Source: Belliella alkalica
GTDB taxonomy: Bacteria; Bacteroidota; Bacteroidia; Cytophagales; Cyclobacteriaceae
Assembly: GCF_022549785.1 (NCBI RefSeq)
Contig: NZ_JAKZGO010000005.1
Coordinates: forward strand, 50,440-114,439
Direction of reading: 5' to 3'
DNA length: 64,000 nt
The position numbers were made by a program, and so were the translations under genes. Shown one piece after another: positions 8,631 to 16,960 of this stretch (positions within the stretch are counted from its first letter, which is position 1; each line of letters starts with the position of its first letter). The notes beneath the pieces were generated by a model. It ran no database searches and was not told the origin of the DNA. It saw only the letters and a program-made list of their open reading frames with translations.

Positions 8631-8801
8631 ATGTCCACCTAGAACTCCCATGCCCCTTGTTCAGTATCCCTAAAGAACAATCTTTATACATACAGAACAA
8701 TTATCACTGGCATTTAATGATTCACAAATCAAAAAACCATCTCTCCTACTTAGAAAAATCGATATCTAGGCTACTACAAACCCCTTACAAAATCCATAAT
8801 T

Positions 8802-9998
8802 TCAAAAAATCCAATTATACCCAATCCCTGCCAATACTCCAATAACAATAATCAAAGGAGATGAAAGCTTTGTAAATTGGAGCAGAATATAAGTCCCAAA
8901 AATCGCAAGCACATTGAACAAATTAGAATCCAAAGGTTCAAAAAGCAAATATGCTGCAGCAATCAACATCCCGCAACTCACCGCATTCACCCCTTCCAAA
9001 GCAGCACGAACAGGCCTGTATTTTTTCAATTGATCCCAAAATCTAATCACAAAGAATATCAGAAAAGTACCGGGCAAAAAGATCCCCGCAGCAGCTATAA
9101 AACCTCCCGTCAATAACCCCACTACACCATATTCCCGCATAGAAAGGGCTCCAACATAAGAACTAATACTGAAAGTAGGCCCTGGCATCCCTTGAGATAT
9201 GGCATAGCCAGTAAGAAACTCTTCAGAGGTAAGAAATTTTTTGAACTCTACAAACTCAGTAAAAAGATAGGGTACCAAAACTTGACCACCTCCAAAGATC
9301 AAACTTCCGTTTCTGTAGAAATTTTCAAAAAGCAAAATCGACTGGTTCTTTGTCAAGGCTCCCAAAACCGCAGCCAATACTAAAATCCCTCCCCAGAGGT
9401 AAAAGTTGGCCCAGGAAATCACCAACTCCCTATCCCCTTTTTGTTTTGGATGACTTTTATAATTCAATGAAGTCGTAAGCCCTCCTACTAAAAGCAAAAT
9501 AGGAAACACATAGGGCGAATGATAAAAGAAAGAGATAAAGGCAGCCATCATCATCAATACAGTAGCCTCGGATGTTTTGACCATTTTAAAAATGGTTTTT
9601 TGGGCTGCGTATATAATAAAACCTATCGCCATGGGCTGTATAAATTTCGCAAAACTCAAAGCTCCTGGAGTATTTTCCTGTAAAAAATCTATCAAAAAAG
9701 CCGCGGCTATCATTAAAACCGTGGCTGGCAAAATCCAAACAAATAGAGATAAGTAAGCCAAATTGGGACCTCCAATTCTATAGCCTATTGCTGAAATCGT
9801 CTGAGTAGATGTTGGCCCTGGCAGGATTTGACAAAGCGCATTTAACTCCCACAAATCCTCTTCTGAAATATAATTTCTTTTCTTGACCATGGTATCCAAT
9901 ACCATGGCCAGAAAAGCTTGAGGCCCCCCAAAAGCAGTGACAGAAAGCAACAACACATCCTTGAGATAAAGATAATATTTTACTTTCTTTAAGGTCAC
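8802..9998 (-). CDS. chrA: Chromate transporter, long-chain ChrA type
   Basis: 398 residues with two tandem CHR domains, the usual long-chain form. The first domain shows TAFGGPQAFLAM and QILPGPTSTQTISAIGYR; the second shows FGGGQVLVPYLF and QGMPGPTFSISSYVG. About ten to twelve membrane helices. CHR proteins export chromate, probably by proton-coupled exchange, in confirmed members; many homologues are assigned only by family. It lies three bases downstream of a 2OG-Fe(II) oxygenase gene and is likely in its transcript. No chrB-like regulator is nearby. Confidence 0.87.
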   Translation of the reverse strand: MTLKKVKYYLYLKDVLLLSVTAFGGPQAFLAMVLDTMVKKRNYISEEDLWELNALCQILPGPTSTQTISAIGYRIGGPNLAYLSLFVWILPATVLMIAAAFLIDFLQENTPGALSFAKFIQPMAIGFIIYAAQKTIFKMVKTSEATVLMMMAAFISFFYHSPYVFPILLLVGGLTTSLNYKSHPKQKGDRELVISWANFYLWGGILVLAAVLGALTKNQSILLFENFYRNGSLIFGGGQVLVPYLFTEFVEFKKFLTSEEFLTGYAISQGMPGPTFSISSYVGALSMREYGVVGLLTGGFIAAAGIFLPGTFLIFFVIRFWDQLKKYRPVRAALEGVNAVSCGMLIAAAYLLFEPLDSNLFNVLAIFGTYILLQFTKLSSPLIIVIGVLAGIGYNWIF

Positions 9999-10001
9999 AG
10001 C

Positions 10002-10982
10002 TTATTTCTTTAAGCCTAGTTCTCTCAAACGCTCATCCAGGAACTCCCCTGCTGTAGCATCTGTAAATTGCTTTGGGTTATTTTCATCAATACAACTTTC
10101 CAAACAAGTCAAATCCATTTCGGATCTAGGGTGCATAAAGAAAGGAATCGAAAACCTGCTGGAATTCATTTTCTCTCTCGGTGGATTTACAACTCTATGG
10201 ATCGTTGATTTCAATTTCTTGTTTGTCAATCTTTCCAGCATATCTCCAACATTCACCACTACTTGATCAGGAAGCGCTGTGATCGGAATCCATTTACCAT
10301 CCTTTCTCAAGACTTGCAATCCATCTGCACTTGCTCCCATCAATAATGTAATCAGATTAATATCTCCATGCTCAGCAGCTCTTACAGCATCTGCAGGAAC
10401 TTCATCTGGGTTTTCGATAGGAAAATAATGAATTTGCCTCAAAATGGAATTCCCGTAAATGACCTTATCTTCAAAATAATCTTCCGGAAGCTCCAAATAA
10501 AGAGCAATTGCTCTGAGCATATTCTTTCCTGCCGCTTCCAAAGTCTTGTATGTCTCCAAGGCAATCTCCTTGAATTCGGGTAATTCCTCAGGCCATACAT
10601 TTTCTGGGTATTCAGCTTTGATAGGATCAGAATCAGGGATATCTGATCGCTCTTGACCAACGTGGTAGAACTCTTTCAGATCACCTGTATTTCTACCTTT
10701 TGCATGCTCCTTTCCCTTGCCGGTATAACCTCTTTGATAACCAATTTCTGGTTTTTCATGTTTTGTCTTTACCTCATCAGGAAGTGCAAAATATCTTTTG
10801 ATGATATCATAAAGCTTATCCTGCAACTCTTTATTCAATCCATGATTTTTGATAGCAGCAAAGCCTATATTGTTATAAGCCTGCCCCAATTTCTCAACAA
10901 AGGCTGCTTTTTTTTCTGCATTTCCAGAAGTGAAATCCGCCAAATCTAGCGATGGGATTTCGTCATATAAAATCTCAGTCAT
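10002..10982 (-). CDS. Isopenicillin N synthase-like 2-oxoglutarate/Fe(II) dioxygenase
   Basis: 326 residues. The N-terminal DIOX_N domain (SLDLADF, then GFAAIKNHGL) is followed by the double-stranded beta-helix. Iron ligands are His205 and Asp207 (EHGDINL) and His262 (TIHRV). Arg276 and Ser278 (RFS) form the RxS motif that binds 2-oxoglutarate or substrate carboxylate. The family hydroxylates or cyclises small molecules in the cytoplasm; the substrate here is unknown. It is the first gene of a probable two-gene operon with chrA and diverges from the lipoprotein gene at 11061. Confidence 0.83.
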   Translation of the reverse strand: MTEILYDEIPSLDLADFTSGNAEKKAAFVEKLGQAYNNIGFAAIKNHGLNKELQDKLYDIIKRYFALPDEVKTKHEKPEIGYQRGYTGKGKEHAKGRNTGDLKEFYHVGQERSDIPDSDPIKAEYPENVWPEELPEFKEIALETYKTLEAAGKNMLRAIALYLELPEDYFEDKVIYGNSILRQIHYFPIENPDEVPADAVRAAEHGDINLITLLMGASADGLQVLRKDGKWIPITALPDQVVVNVGDMLERLTNKKLKSTIHRVVNPPREKMNSSRFSIPFFMHPRSEMDLTCLESCIDENNPKQFTDATAGEFLDERLRELGLKK

Positions 10983-11060
10983 AAGGGTATAATTTACTTC
11001 GAAATATACGGTTTTTTAAGCTAAAATTAAATATCTTTAGTTCTCTAGCAACCAAACACT

Positions 11061-11828
11061 ATGAAACATATATTCTTTTATGCACTTGCGTTCCTAATAT
11101 GTACAATATTTTCCTGTGAATCTAGACGAGAAAAAAAAGAAGAGGTAAAGCATAAAATGCAAACTTCCGACTCCCTGGAAATTTTATCTCCGGAGATCAG
11201 TTTTTATTTTTACGAAGAAAAAAATGATTATCCAGATGCTATTCTGGAGATGTTTAGTCCTTTGGGCAATCAAGTTTTCAAGCCAGGTAAAATCCCCTTT
11301 GAATTTAATGTCAAAAACTATCCTTATGGCGAAGGCTTGAGCGGGTTCCAGTTGAAATTAATCCTGAATTCAAGTGATCCCGTAGGCTACAATATGCCGA
11401 TTTTTCAAAAAGAGCTCAACGAGGGAACATACAGATCTATTGCTTATTTGGTAGATGGGGAAGGTTTGATGCTCAAAGAGTTCGGGAATTATGTTGACAG
11501 GGATTTTAGAGTTGGCGATACTAGGCCATTTCCTTATTCAGCAGAACCATACATAGCTGTCAATCTTCCCGCTGATAAGCAATCATATACATCTGAACAA
11601 GAAGTCACGATAGATTTTTTGGTTTTGGGAGGAGATCTGAAAAAGGACAAATTGAAGGTAATCATCGCGGTAGATGAGATAAATTATGAAGTCGAGCAAG
11701 TCACACCTGTCAGAATTGCCAACTTACCCAAAGGTGAGCACCTACTGACGATCAAATTGGTACACAAAGATGGAAAAGAATTAGACGGACCATTTTCGAC
11801 AATTCGCAAAAGTGTAATAATTCAATAA
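11061..11828 (+). CDS. Lipoprotein of unknown function
   Basis: 255 residues. The N-terminus is a type II signal peptide ending in TIFSC, with Cys19 as the likely lipidated residue, followed by a charged linker (RREKKEE). The rest is predicted mainly beta. No catalytic motif is seen. I do not recognise the family; it resembles the many beta-rich periplasmic lipoproteins of Bacteroidota. A near-match promoter element (TATCTTTA) lies just upstream, and serS follows 52 bases after the stop with its own promoter element. Confidence 0.7.
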   Translation: MKHIFFYALAFLICTIFSCESRREKKEEVKHKMQTSDSLEILSPEISFYFYEEKNDYPDAILEMFSPLGNQVFKPGKIPFEFNVKNYPYGEGLSGFQLKLILNSSDPVGYNMPIFQKELNEGTYRSIAYLVDGEGLMLKEFGNYVDRDFRVGDTRPFPYSAEPYIAVNLPADKQSYTSEQEVTIDFLVLGGDLKKDKLKVIIAVDEINYEVEQVTPVRIANLPKGEHLLTIKLVHKDGKELDGPFSTIRKSVIIQ

Positions 11829-11838
11829 AGAACATCCT

Positions 11839-11846
11839 TATCTTTG
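11839..11846 (+). promoter_or_regulatory. Promoter -7 element for serS
   Basis: TATCTTTG fits TAnnTTTG exactly and lies 34 bases before the serS ATG. The -33 box is not obvious. Confidence 0.55.
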
Positions 11847-11880
11847 CAGCTATCAATAATCAGAATCAAAGACACATTTT

Positions 11881-13152
11881 ATGTTACTTGTAAATACGAT
11901 CAGAGACAACTTCGATGTTGTTTTGGAAGGTTTATCAAAAAGAAATTTCCAACAAGCTGAAATAACGCTACGCCAAGTCATCGAACTTGACAATAAAAGG
12001 AAAGAAACACAATCAGAAAGAGATAATTTACAAGCCGAATCCAACAATATTTCCAAAGAGATCGGGATGTTGATGCGTGAAGGAAAAAAAGAAGAAGCTG
12101 AAAAGATAAAATCTAGAACAGCAGAGATAAAGGCGCAAATAAAAACTCTTGAAGACAGCTTCAACACCATTGAAGAAGAACTTAAGCAACAACTATATAC
12201 ACTACCAAACATCCCCCATAGTTCTGTACCTGCCGGGAAATCAGCGGAAGACAATGAGATTGTCCTAGAACATGGCTCAATTCCGGAGTTGCCGGAATCA
12301 AAAATGGCACATTGGGATTTAATAAAAAAATACGATATCATCGATTTTGATTTGGGGGTAAAGATCGCCGGTGCAGGATTTCCAGTTTATAAAGGAAAAG
12401 GTGCTAGACTTCAGAGGGCATTGATTAATTTCTTCTTGGACGAAGCGATGAAAGCCGGATATACAGAAGTACAGCCACCCATTTTGGTCAATGAAGAATC
12501 AGGCTATGGAACAGGACAACTTCCTGACAAGGAAGGTCAGATGTACGAAGCTACTGCAGACAAACTTTTCCTTATTCCTACAGCAGAAGTTCCCATCACA
12601 AACCTTTATAGAGATGTGATTGTGAATGAACAAGATTTTCCAATCAAAAATGTCGGCTATACACCTTGCTTCAGAAGAGAGGCTGGTAGTTGGGGGGCCC
12701 ATGTCAGAGGCTTGAATAGACTCCACCAATTCGACAAAGTTGAAATTGTGCAAGTCGTGCACCCTGATCAATCTTACGACACACTGGAGGACATGAGCAA
12801 ATATGTACAAGGTTTACTTCAAAAGCTTGAGCTGCCTTACAGAGTTCTTAGGCTTTGTGGTGGTGATATGGGTTTCACATCTTCACTGACTTATGATATG
12901 GAAGTCTACTCTGCTGCTCAAGAAAGATGGCTTGAGGTAAGTTCTGTCAGTAATTTTGAAAACTTTCAGGCAAACCGTTTAAAGTTGAGGTTCAAGGGAA
13001 GTGATAAAAAGACACAGTTAGCACATACATTGAATGGCTCAGCTTTGGCTTTGCCAAGAATAGTAGCTTCAATTTTGGAAAACAATCAAACAGAAGATGG
13101 CATAAAAATGCCAAAAGTACTTGTGCCATACCTTGGTTTTGATAAAATATAA
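11881..13152 (+). CDS. serS: Seryl-tRNA synthetase
   Basis: 423 residues, normal length. The N-terminal coiled coil (about 30-105, heptads rich in Lys/Glu) grips the long variable arm of tRNA-Ser. Class II motif 2 is CFRREAGSWGAHVRGLNRLH and motif 3 is GSALALPRIVASILENNQ. It charges tRNA-Ser with serine in the cytoplasm. The gene stands alone with its own promoter element and is followed by almost 1 kb without genes. Confidence 0.96.
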   Translation: MLLVNTIRDNFDVVLEGLSKRNFQQAEITLRQVIELDNKRKETQSERDNLQAESNNISKEIGMLMREGKKEEAEKIKSRTAEIKAQIKTLEDSFNTIEEELKQQLYTLPNIPHSSVPAGKSAEDNEIVLEHGSIPELPESKMAHWDLIKKYDIIDFDLGVKIAGAGFPVYKGKGARLQRALINFFLDEAMKAGYTEVQPPILVNEESGYGTGQLPDKEGQMYEATADKLFLIPTAEVPITNLYRDVIVNEQDFPIKNVGYTPCFRREAGSWGAHVRGLNRLHQFDKVEIVQVVHPDQSYDTLEDMSKYVQGLLQKLELPYRVLRLCGGDMGFTSSLTYDMEVYSAAQERWLEVSSVSNFENFQANRLKLRFKGSDKKTQLAHTLNGSALALPRIVASILENNQTEDGIKMPKVLVPYLGFDKI

Positions 13153-13380
13153 TTTGCCTATTCGCAATCATGCCACTAATCAATTAAACGATTGTTTTTT
13201 GGCAAACTGATACTAACAGATATTGGATATTTATTAGTATTGGTTCGAAATCACAGGTTAATTCAGTTATTTAGATTCTACTGATATGAAAACGGATATA
13301 TAAAATATCCGCAATAACAACAGTAATTTAAGAAGAGAGCTCTCTTTGATTCATTTCGATCCACCAAAGGCGGACAAGTT

Positions 13381-13466
13381 ATTAATTGATATTAGATATT
13401 GATCTAAATCAAACATTAATACTAGAATTATAATCTACTGGAAAAGAAGCGTATACTCATAAAATC
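13381..13466. repeat. Dispersed repeat, copy A (pair with 28106-28201)
   Basis: It begins ATTAATTGATATTAGATA and ends with CTACTGGAAAAGAAGCGTAT and TCATAAAATC. The same two blocks, in the same order and orientation with a slightly longer middle, occur at 28106-28201. No open frame is conserved. Confidence 0.75.
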
Positions 13467-13667
13467 TGATTCTCCGCAGTGACACCAGAAAATGAATTTT
13501 CACTTGAAGATCATGCTGATAATCGTCGATGATTGACTGTCAACAGTAGCTGAATTCTATGCAAATGCCTAATTATGATGAATACTTTATTTTAAATGGG
13601 TGTTTTTTTGAAGCGGCTATACCTATGATGTAAATAGAATAAGAGCAGATTTAAATTCCAAAGACAT

Positions 13668-13707
13668 AAAATCCTTAGAGAATGAGCCTTCATTTTCTAA
13701 GGATTTT
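13668..13707. terminator. Strong bidirectional terminator-like hairpin without adjacent gene
   Basis: AAAATCCTTAGAGAATGA pairs with TCATTTTCTAAGGATTTT around a GCCT loop (stem about 17 bp with one mismatch), flanked by A-rich and T-rich ends. The nearest upstream gene, serS, ends 515 bases away, so the hairpin may end an unannotated transcript. Confidence 0.75.
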
Positions 13708-13954
13708 TGCATTTGTGAAAAAAAATAATTCAACTGAGGTAAAATTTTAATAATTTTTCAGAAAAAAAATATATACCCTAATACCATCAAGATTATTGTT
13801 AAAAACAAAATATTATTCCGTATATATTGATTTATCAACTAATGTATATTTCACGATAACGTTTCCGAAAGAATTTTCACTTGATTATTATATTTTCATT
13901 AAAATGATCAAATCATTATATTTTTGACAATGATTAAATATTTTTATTGAATTA

Positions 13955-13986
13955 TTTGTAATTTAATATCGACATACCTATGTTTG
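13955..13986 (+). promoter_or_regulatory. Bacteroidota-type promoter for the secreted protein gene at 14110
   Basis: TTTG at 13955-13958, a 20-base spacer, and TATGTTTG at 13979-13986: a full consensus match. The predicted leader is about 115 bases and contains an interrupted stem (CCTCT at 14027 with AGAGG at 14060, TGTG with CACA inside), so post-transcriptional control is possible. Confidence 0.75.
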
Positions 13987-14109
13987 TACCATGATCTTTT
14001 AAAACGATCACCCCCAAAGTAGCTGGCCTCTATTTTATGTGCTCGAAGATATCGACACAAGAGGTTAATCCGAAATAAGTATTTCTTAACCCTATTAAAT
14101 TATACTATT

Positions 14110-14688
14110 ATGAGATTATTTACAGCAATGATCCTAGCATTGAGCATTTCATTTACAGCCTTTGCAGGAAACGAACAAACAGAAGGAACTGTCAAACTAA
14201 AAAAAGTACAAGACAGCAAAGTGCAATTGATTTATGGCATGGTTCCGACAGGAGCCGTTACAGTAAAAATCTACGATGATTACAATGCTTTGGTGCATTC
14301 AGATAGAATCCTATCAAAAAAGGAATTCTCTAAAGCTTATGATTTCTCAAGATTGAAGGATGGGAAATACCAGATTGGAGTTTACAATGGCAACGGAGAA
14401 GTTGAGCACATGGAATTCAATGTAGGAGACAAAAAAGTTGAGCCTGTAGTGTTTTCTAAGCTCGAAAAAGTACAGGGAAATAAATATAAACTACTTGTAA
14501 ATTCACTTTTACCATCTAATATGTCCATTTTGATATATGAAAACAATCAATTGGTTCATGAAGAAGAACTAAAAGACACGAAAGGATTCCAAAAAACTTA
14601 TATTTTCAACCACCCAATTGCTAACTCAAAAATCGAGTTCTTTGTAAGAACTGATGATGGATTTTCGAAGCTATTGGCTACGAAGTAA
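14110..14688 (+). CDS. Secreted protein with two internal beta-rich repeats
   Basis: 192 residues. A signal peptide (LALSISFTAFA, cleavage near residue 19-20) is followed by two related halves. The first runs from about 28 (VKLKKVQDSKVQLIYG) and the second from about 116 (FSKLEKVQGNKYKLLV); both continue with an xxxIYxxxxLVHxxxL pattern. This suggests tandem Ig-like or DUF3244-like domains. It is probably periplasmic or surface-exposed. No enzyme motif. A full promoter and long leader lie upstream, and a bidirectional terminator follows. Confidence 0.75.
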   Translation: MRLFTAMILALSISFTAFAGNEQTEGTVKLKKVQDSKVQLIYGMVPTGAVTVKIYDDYNALVHSDRILSKKEFSKAYDFSRLKDGKYQIGVYNGNGEVEHMEFNVGDKKVEPVVFSKLEKVQGNKYKLLVNSLLPSNMSILIYENNQLVHEEELKDTKGFQKTYIFNHPIANSKIEFFVRTDDGFSKLLATK

Positions 14689-14707
14689 CATACTAATTAA
14701 CCATAAA

Positions 14708-14742
14708 AAATGGGTTTCTTTTTGCAAAGAAGCCCGTTTTTT
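14708..14742. terminator. Bidirectional terminator between secreted protein and RluB genes
   Basis: AAATGGGTTTCTTT (14708-14721) pairs with AAAGAAGCCCGTTT (14726-14739) with two G-T pairs, a TTGC loop, T-run on the right and A-run on the left. It can serve both converging genes. Confidence 0.88.
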
Positions 14743-14764
14743 ATTTTCAAGGTGTTGGAAGTTA

Positions 14765-16066
14765 TTATTTGAAATATTTCAAATTGATAACTTCTTTTTC
14801 GTTGAGGAATCTATATTTACCTCTTGGCAAATCTTTCTTATCCAAACCTGCATAGGTTACCCTATCCAATGCAACCACTTCATATCCAAAGTGAGCAAAG
14901 ATCCTTCGGACGATTCTGTTTCTTCCAACATGGATTTCAAGACCTAAAATTGTCTTATCTTTTGAAAGTACTTGTAAATCGTTCACTTTGATGTCACCAT
15001 CTTCCAAGGCAAAGCCTTCCAATATGGTTTCTTCATCTGCTTTGGTCAAAGGCTTATCCAGAGTAACTTGATAAATCTTTTTGATTTGATTTGAAGGATG
15101 AGACAGTTTAGCTGCCAACTCACCATCGTTTGTAAACAATAAAAGACCAGTTGTATTCCTATCTAATCTCCCTACAGGAAAGATTCTTTCTTTACATGCA
15201 TTCCCTACCAACTCCATCACAGTCTTTCTCTCCATTGGATCGTCAGTTGTGGTGATAAAATCCTTTGGCTTATTCAGTAAAACATATACTGGTTTCTCTG
15301 GATTGATTGTTTTCCCTTTGTATGTAATTGTATCAGTTCTTTGGACTTTGTAGCCCATTTCCATGACAATTTCTCCATTTACCTTGACGTCTCCATTTTG
15401 AATCAATGTATCGGCTTCCCTCCTGGAACAAACACCAGAATTTGAGATATACTTATTGAGTCTGATCACATCATCATTTTGATTTTTGTTGAATTTCTTC
15501 TCAATTCTATCAAAATTGTAATCAGGTCTTGGCTCTGTCGGTGCTTCGTGAAATGATGGCTTTTGGGATTTCTTTCTCGCAGCCATTTTTTTCTCGATAT
15601 CAGATTTTTTTACTGTTTCGAAAACCGGTCTTTCGTCTTTTCCACGACCTTTGTACACAGTCTTAAACTCCCCAGAATTCAATTTTGGATCTCCAGTTTT
15701 TGACCTACTGCTGGTTTTTCCATAAGAAGGACTATTTCTACCTTCCTGAGGCTTCGGAGTGTATTTCTTTTTTGGATGACCTTCTAGGCTAAATCCATCC
15801 GACTTTGTTGATTTAGATTTTGAAGATTCGCTATACGGTCTTTTAGAAGTTGCAGATTTCCTTTCTGTCAATTCTTCTGATTTTCTAAAAGGAGATTTTG
15901 ATCTTCCTTCCGGTTTAGATTCATCTTTAGACCTTGATTTTCTAAAATCAGAATCTTTTGAAAAATCTTTTTTCCTGTCACTTCTACCTTCTTTGCTGTA
16001 AGGCTTGCTTGATTTAGAGTCTCTATTTGACCCTTGGTTTTTGTTATTTTCTCTTTTCATTTTCAT
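14765..16066 (-). CDS. rluB: RluB/RsuA-type pseudouridine synthase with long basic N-terminus
   Basis: 433 residues. The first ~190 residues are a low-complexity Lys/Arg/Ser-rich extension, common in Bacteroidota homologues and probably disordered and RNA-binding. Then comes an S4 domain (VIRLNKYISNSGVCSRREAD, about 201-245) and the catalytic domain with GRLDRNTTGLLLFTND, whose Asp is the nucleophile. Enzymes of this group isomerise uridine in 23S or 16S rRNA. The exact target (RluB, RluF or RsuA type) is not certain. A canonical -7 box lies at 16142-16149, and a small hairpin (CAGCA-GAGA-TGCTG on the minus strand) sits directly before the start codon. Confidence 0.88.
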   Translation of the reverse strand: MKMKRENNKNQGSNRDSKSSKPYSKEGRSDRKKDFSKDSDFRKSRSKDESKPEGRSKSPFRKSEELTERKSATSKRPYSESSKSKSTKSDGFSLEGHPKKKYTPKPQEGRNSPSYGKTSSRSKTGDPKLNSGEFKTVYKGRGKDERPVFETVKKSDIEKKMAARKKSQKPSFHEAPTEPRPDYNFDRIEKKFNKNQNDDVIRLNKYISNSGVCSRREADTLIQNGDVKVNGEIVMEMGYKVQRTDTITYKGKTINPEKPVYVLLNKPKDFITTTDDPMERKTVMELVGNACKERIFPVGRLDRNTTGLLLFTNDGELAAKLSHPSNQIKKIYQVTLDKPLTKADEETILEGFALEDGDIKVNDLQVLSKDKTILGLEIHVGRNRIVRRIFAHFGYEVVALDRVTYAGLDKKDLPRGKYRFLNEKEVINLKYFK

Positions 16067-16141
16067 GCAGCATCTCTGCTGTATTTTTGGTAAATCCCTT
16101 TACTGTCAGGCATATCTAAGTTCCTGAATTCAAAGGGGATG

Positions 16142-16149
16142 CAAATGTA
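16142..16149 (-). promoter_or_regulatory. Promoter -7 element for the RluB gene
   Basis: The minus strand reads TACATTTG, an exact TAnnTTTG match, 76 bases before the start codon. The nearest TTG upstream is spaced 24 bases away, longer than usual. Confidence 0.5.
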
Positions 16150-16153
16150 CGGA

Positions 16154-16960
16154 TTATTTTTGATAAAATGATTCAACCGCAGCTCTCACCGAACCAAACT
16201 CCAACAATTTTGCTTTGGAATCATCTTCAGAAAGCCCTGTCGCTTCCATGATCATTTTAGTACCGCGCTTTACAAGCTTCTCATTAGACAACTGCATATC
16301 TACCATTTTATTACCTTTCACACGCCCAAGTTTGATCATTACAGTGGTAGAAATCATATTCAACACAAGCTTTTGGGCTGTTCCCGCTTTCATTCTCGTG
16401 CTTCCTGTGACAAATTCAGGTCCCACCACAACTTCAATTGGAAATTCCACTTCTGCTGCCAATGCCGTATTTAAATTGCACGTAATGCATGCAGTCAGCA
16501 ATCCTTTTGATTTGGCACTTTTCACACCTCCAATAACATAAGGAGTGGTACCTGAAGCTGCTATGCCGATTACAGTATCTTGATCATTAAATCCAAAAGA
16601 GACTATATCTTCCCAGGCTTGCTCAGCATTATCTTCTGCATTTTCTACGGCTTTCCTGATAGCAGCATCACCACCTGCAATAATGCCAATCACCAAATCA
16701 TGCGGAACCCCGTAGGTTGGTGGGCATTCAGAAGCATCCAAAATACCAAGCCTACCACTTGTACCTGCTCCTATGTAAAAAAGTCTCCCACCTTTTCGCA
16801 TCCTCTGAACAATTTCTTCTACAAGTTTTTGGATTGAAGGCAAAATCTTTTCTATGACCAAAGCCACTTTTTGATCTTCTTTGTTGATGTTTTGAAGTAA
16901 GGTGATGACATCAAGCTTTTCCAAATCATCATAAAGCGAACTACTTTCTGTTGTATTCAT
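16154..16960 (-). CDS. murQ: N-acetylmuramic acid 6-phosphate etherase
   Basis: 268 residues, a SIS-domain sugar isomerase fold. YIGAGTSGRLGILDASECPP contains the family signature with the catalytic Glu78; a second conserved Glu lies in KAVENAEDNAE near 108. MurQ cleaves the lactyl ether of MurNAc-6-phosphate to give GlcNAc-6-phosphate and D-lactate in cell-wall recycling. It is slightly shorter than the ~300-residue E. coli protein, with a shorter C-terminus. It overlaps the kinase gene by 20 bases and is the last gene of a four-gene operon. Confidence 0.93.
   Translation of the reverse strand: MNTTESSSLYDDLEKLDVITLLQNINKEDQKVALVIEKILPSIQKLVEEIVQRMRKGGRLFYIGAGTSGRLGILDASECPPTYGVPHDLVIGIIAGGDAAIRKAVENAEDNAEQAWEDIVSFGFNDQDTVIGIAASGTTPYVIGGVKSAKSKGLLTACITCNLNTALAAEVEFPIEVVVGPEFVTGSTRMKAGTAQKLVLNMISTTVMIKLGRVKGNKMVDMQLSNEKLVKRGTKMIMEATGLSEDDSKAKLLEFGSVRAAVESFYQK

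Larger units (their letters stand above)
13153..14109. other. 957-base gene-free region with repeat and orphan terminator
   Basis: No credible gene is present. It holds, in order: a degenerate Rho-independent-like hairpin after serS (13165-13200, weak); one copy of a dispersed repeat (13381-13466); a short open frame (13559-13633) that may be a remnant; a strong orphan terminator (13668-13707); an AT-rich stretch; the promoter and about 115-base leader of the next gene. An imperfect TCCACC-AAA-GGCGGA palindrome lies near 13362-13378. Confidence 0.6.

Noticed and set aside
8657..8845. 62-codon open frame after the AAA_14 gene
   Set aside because: It runs into the chrA gene on the other strand, has no recognisable features and follows no promoter motif.
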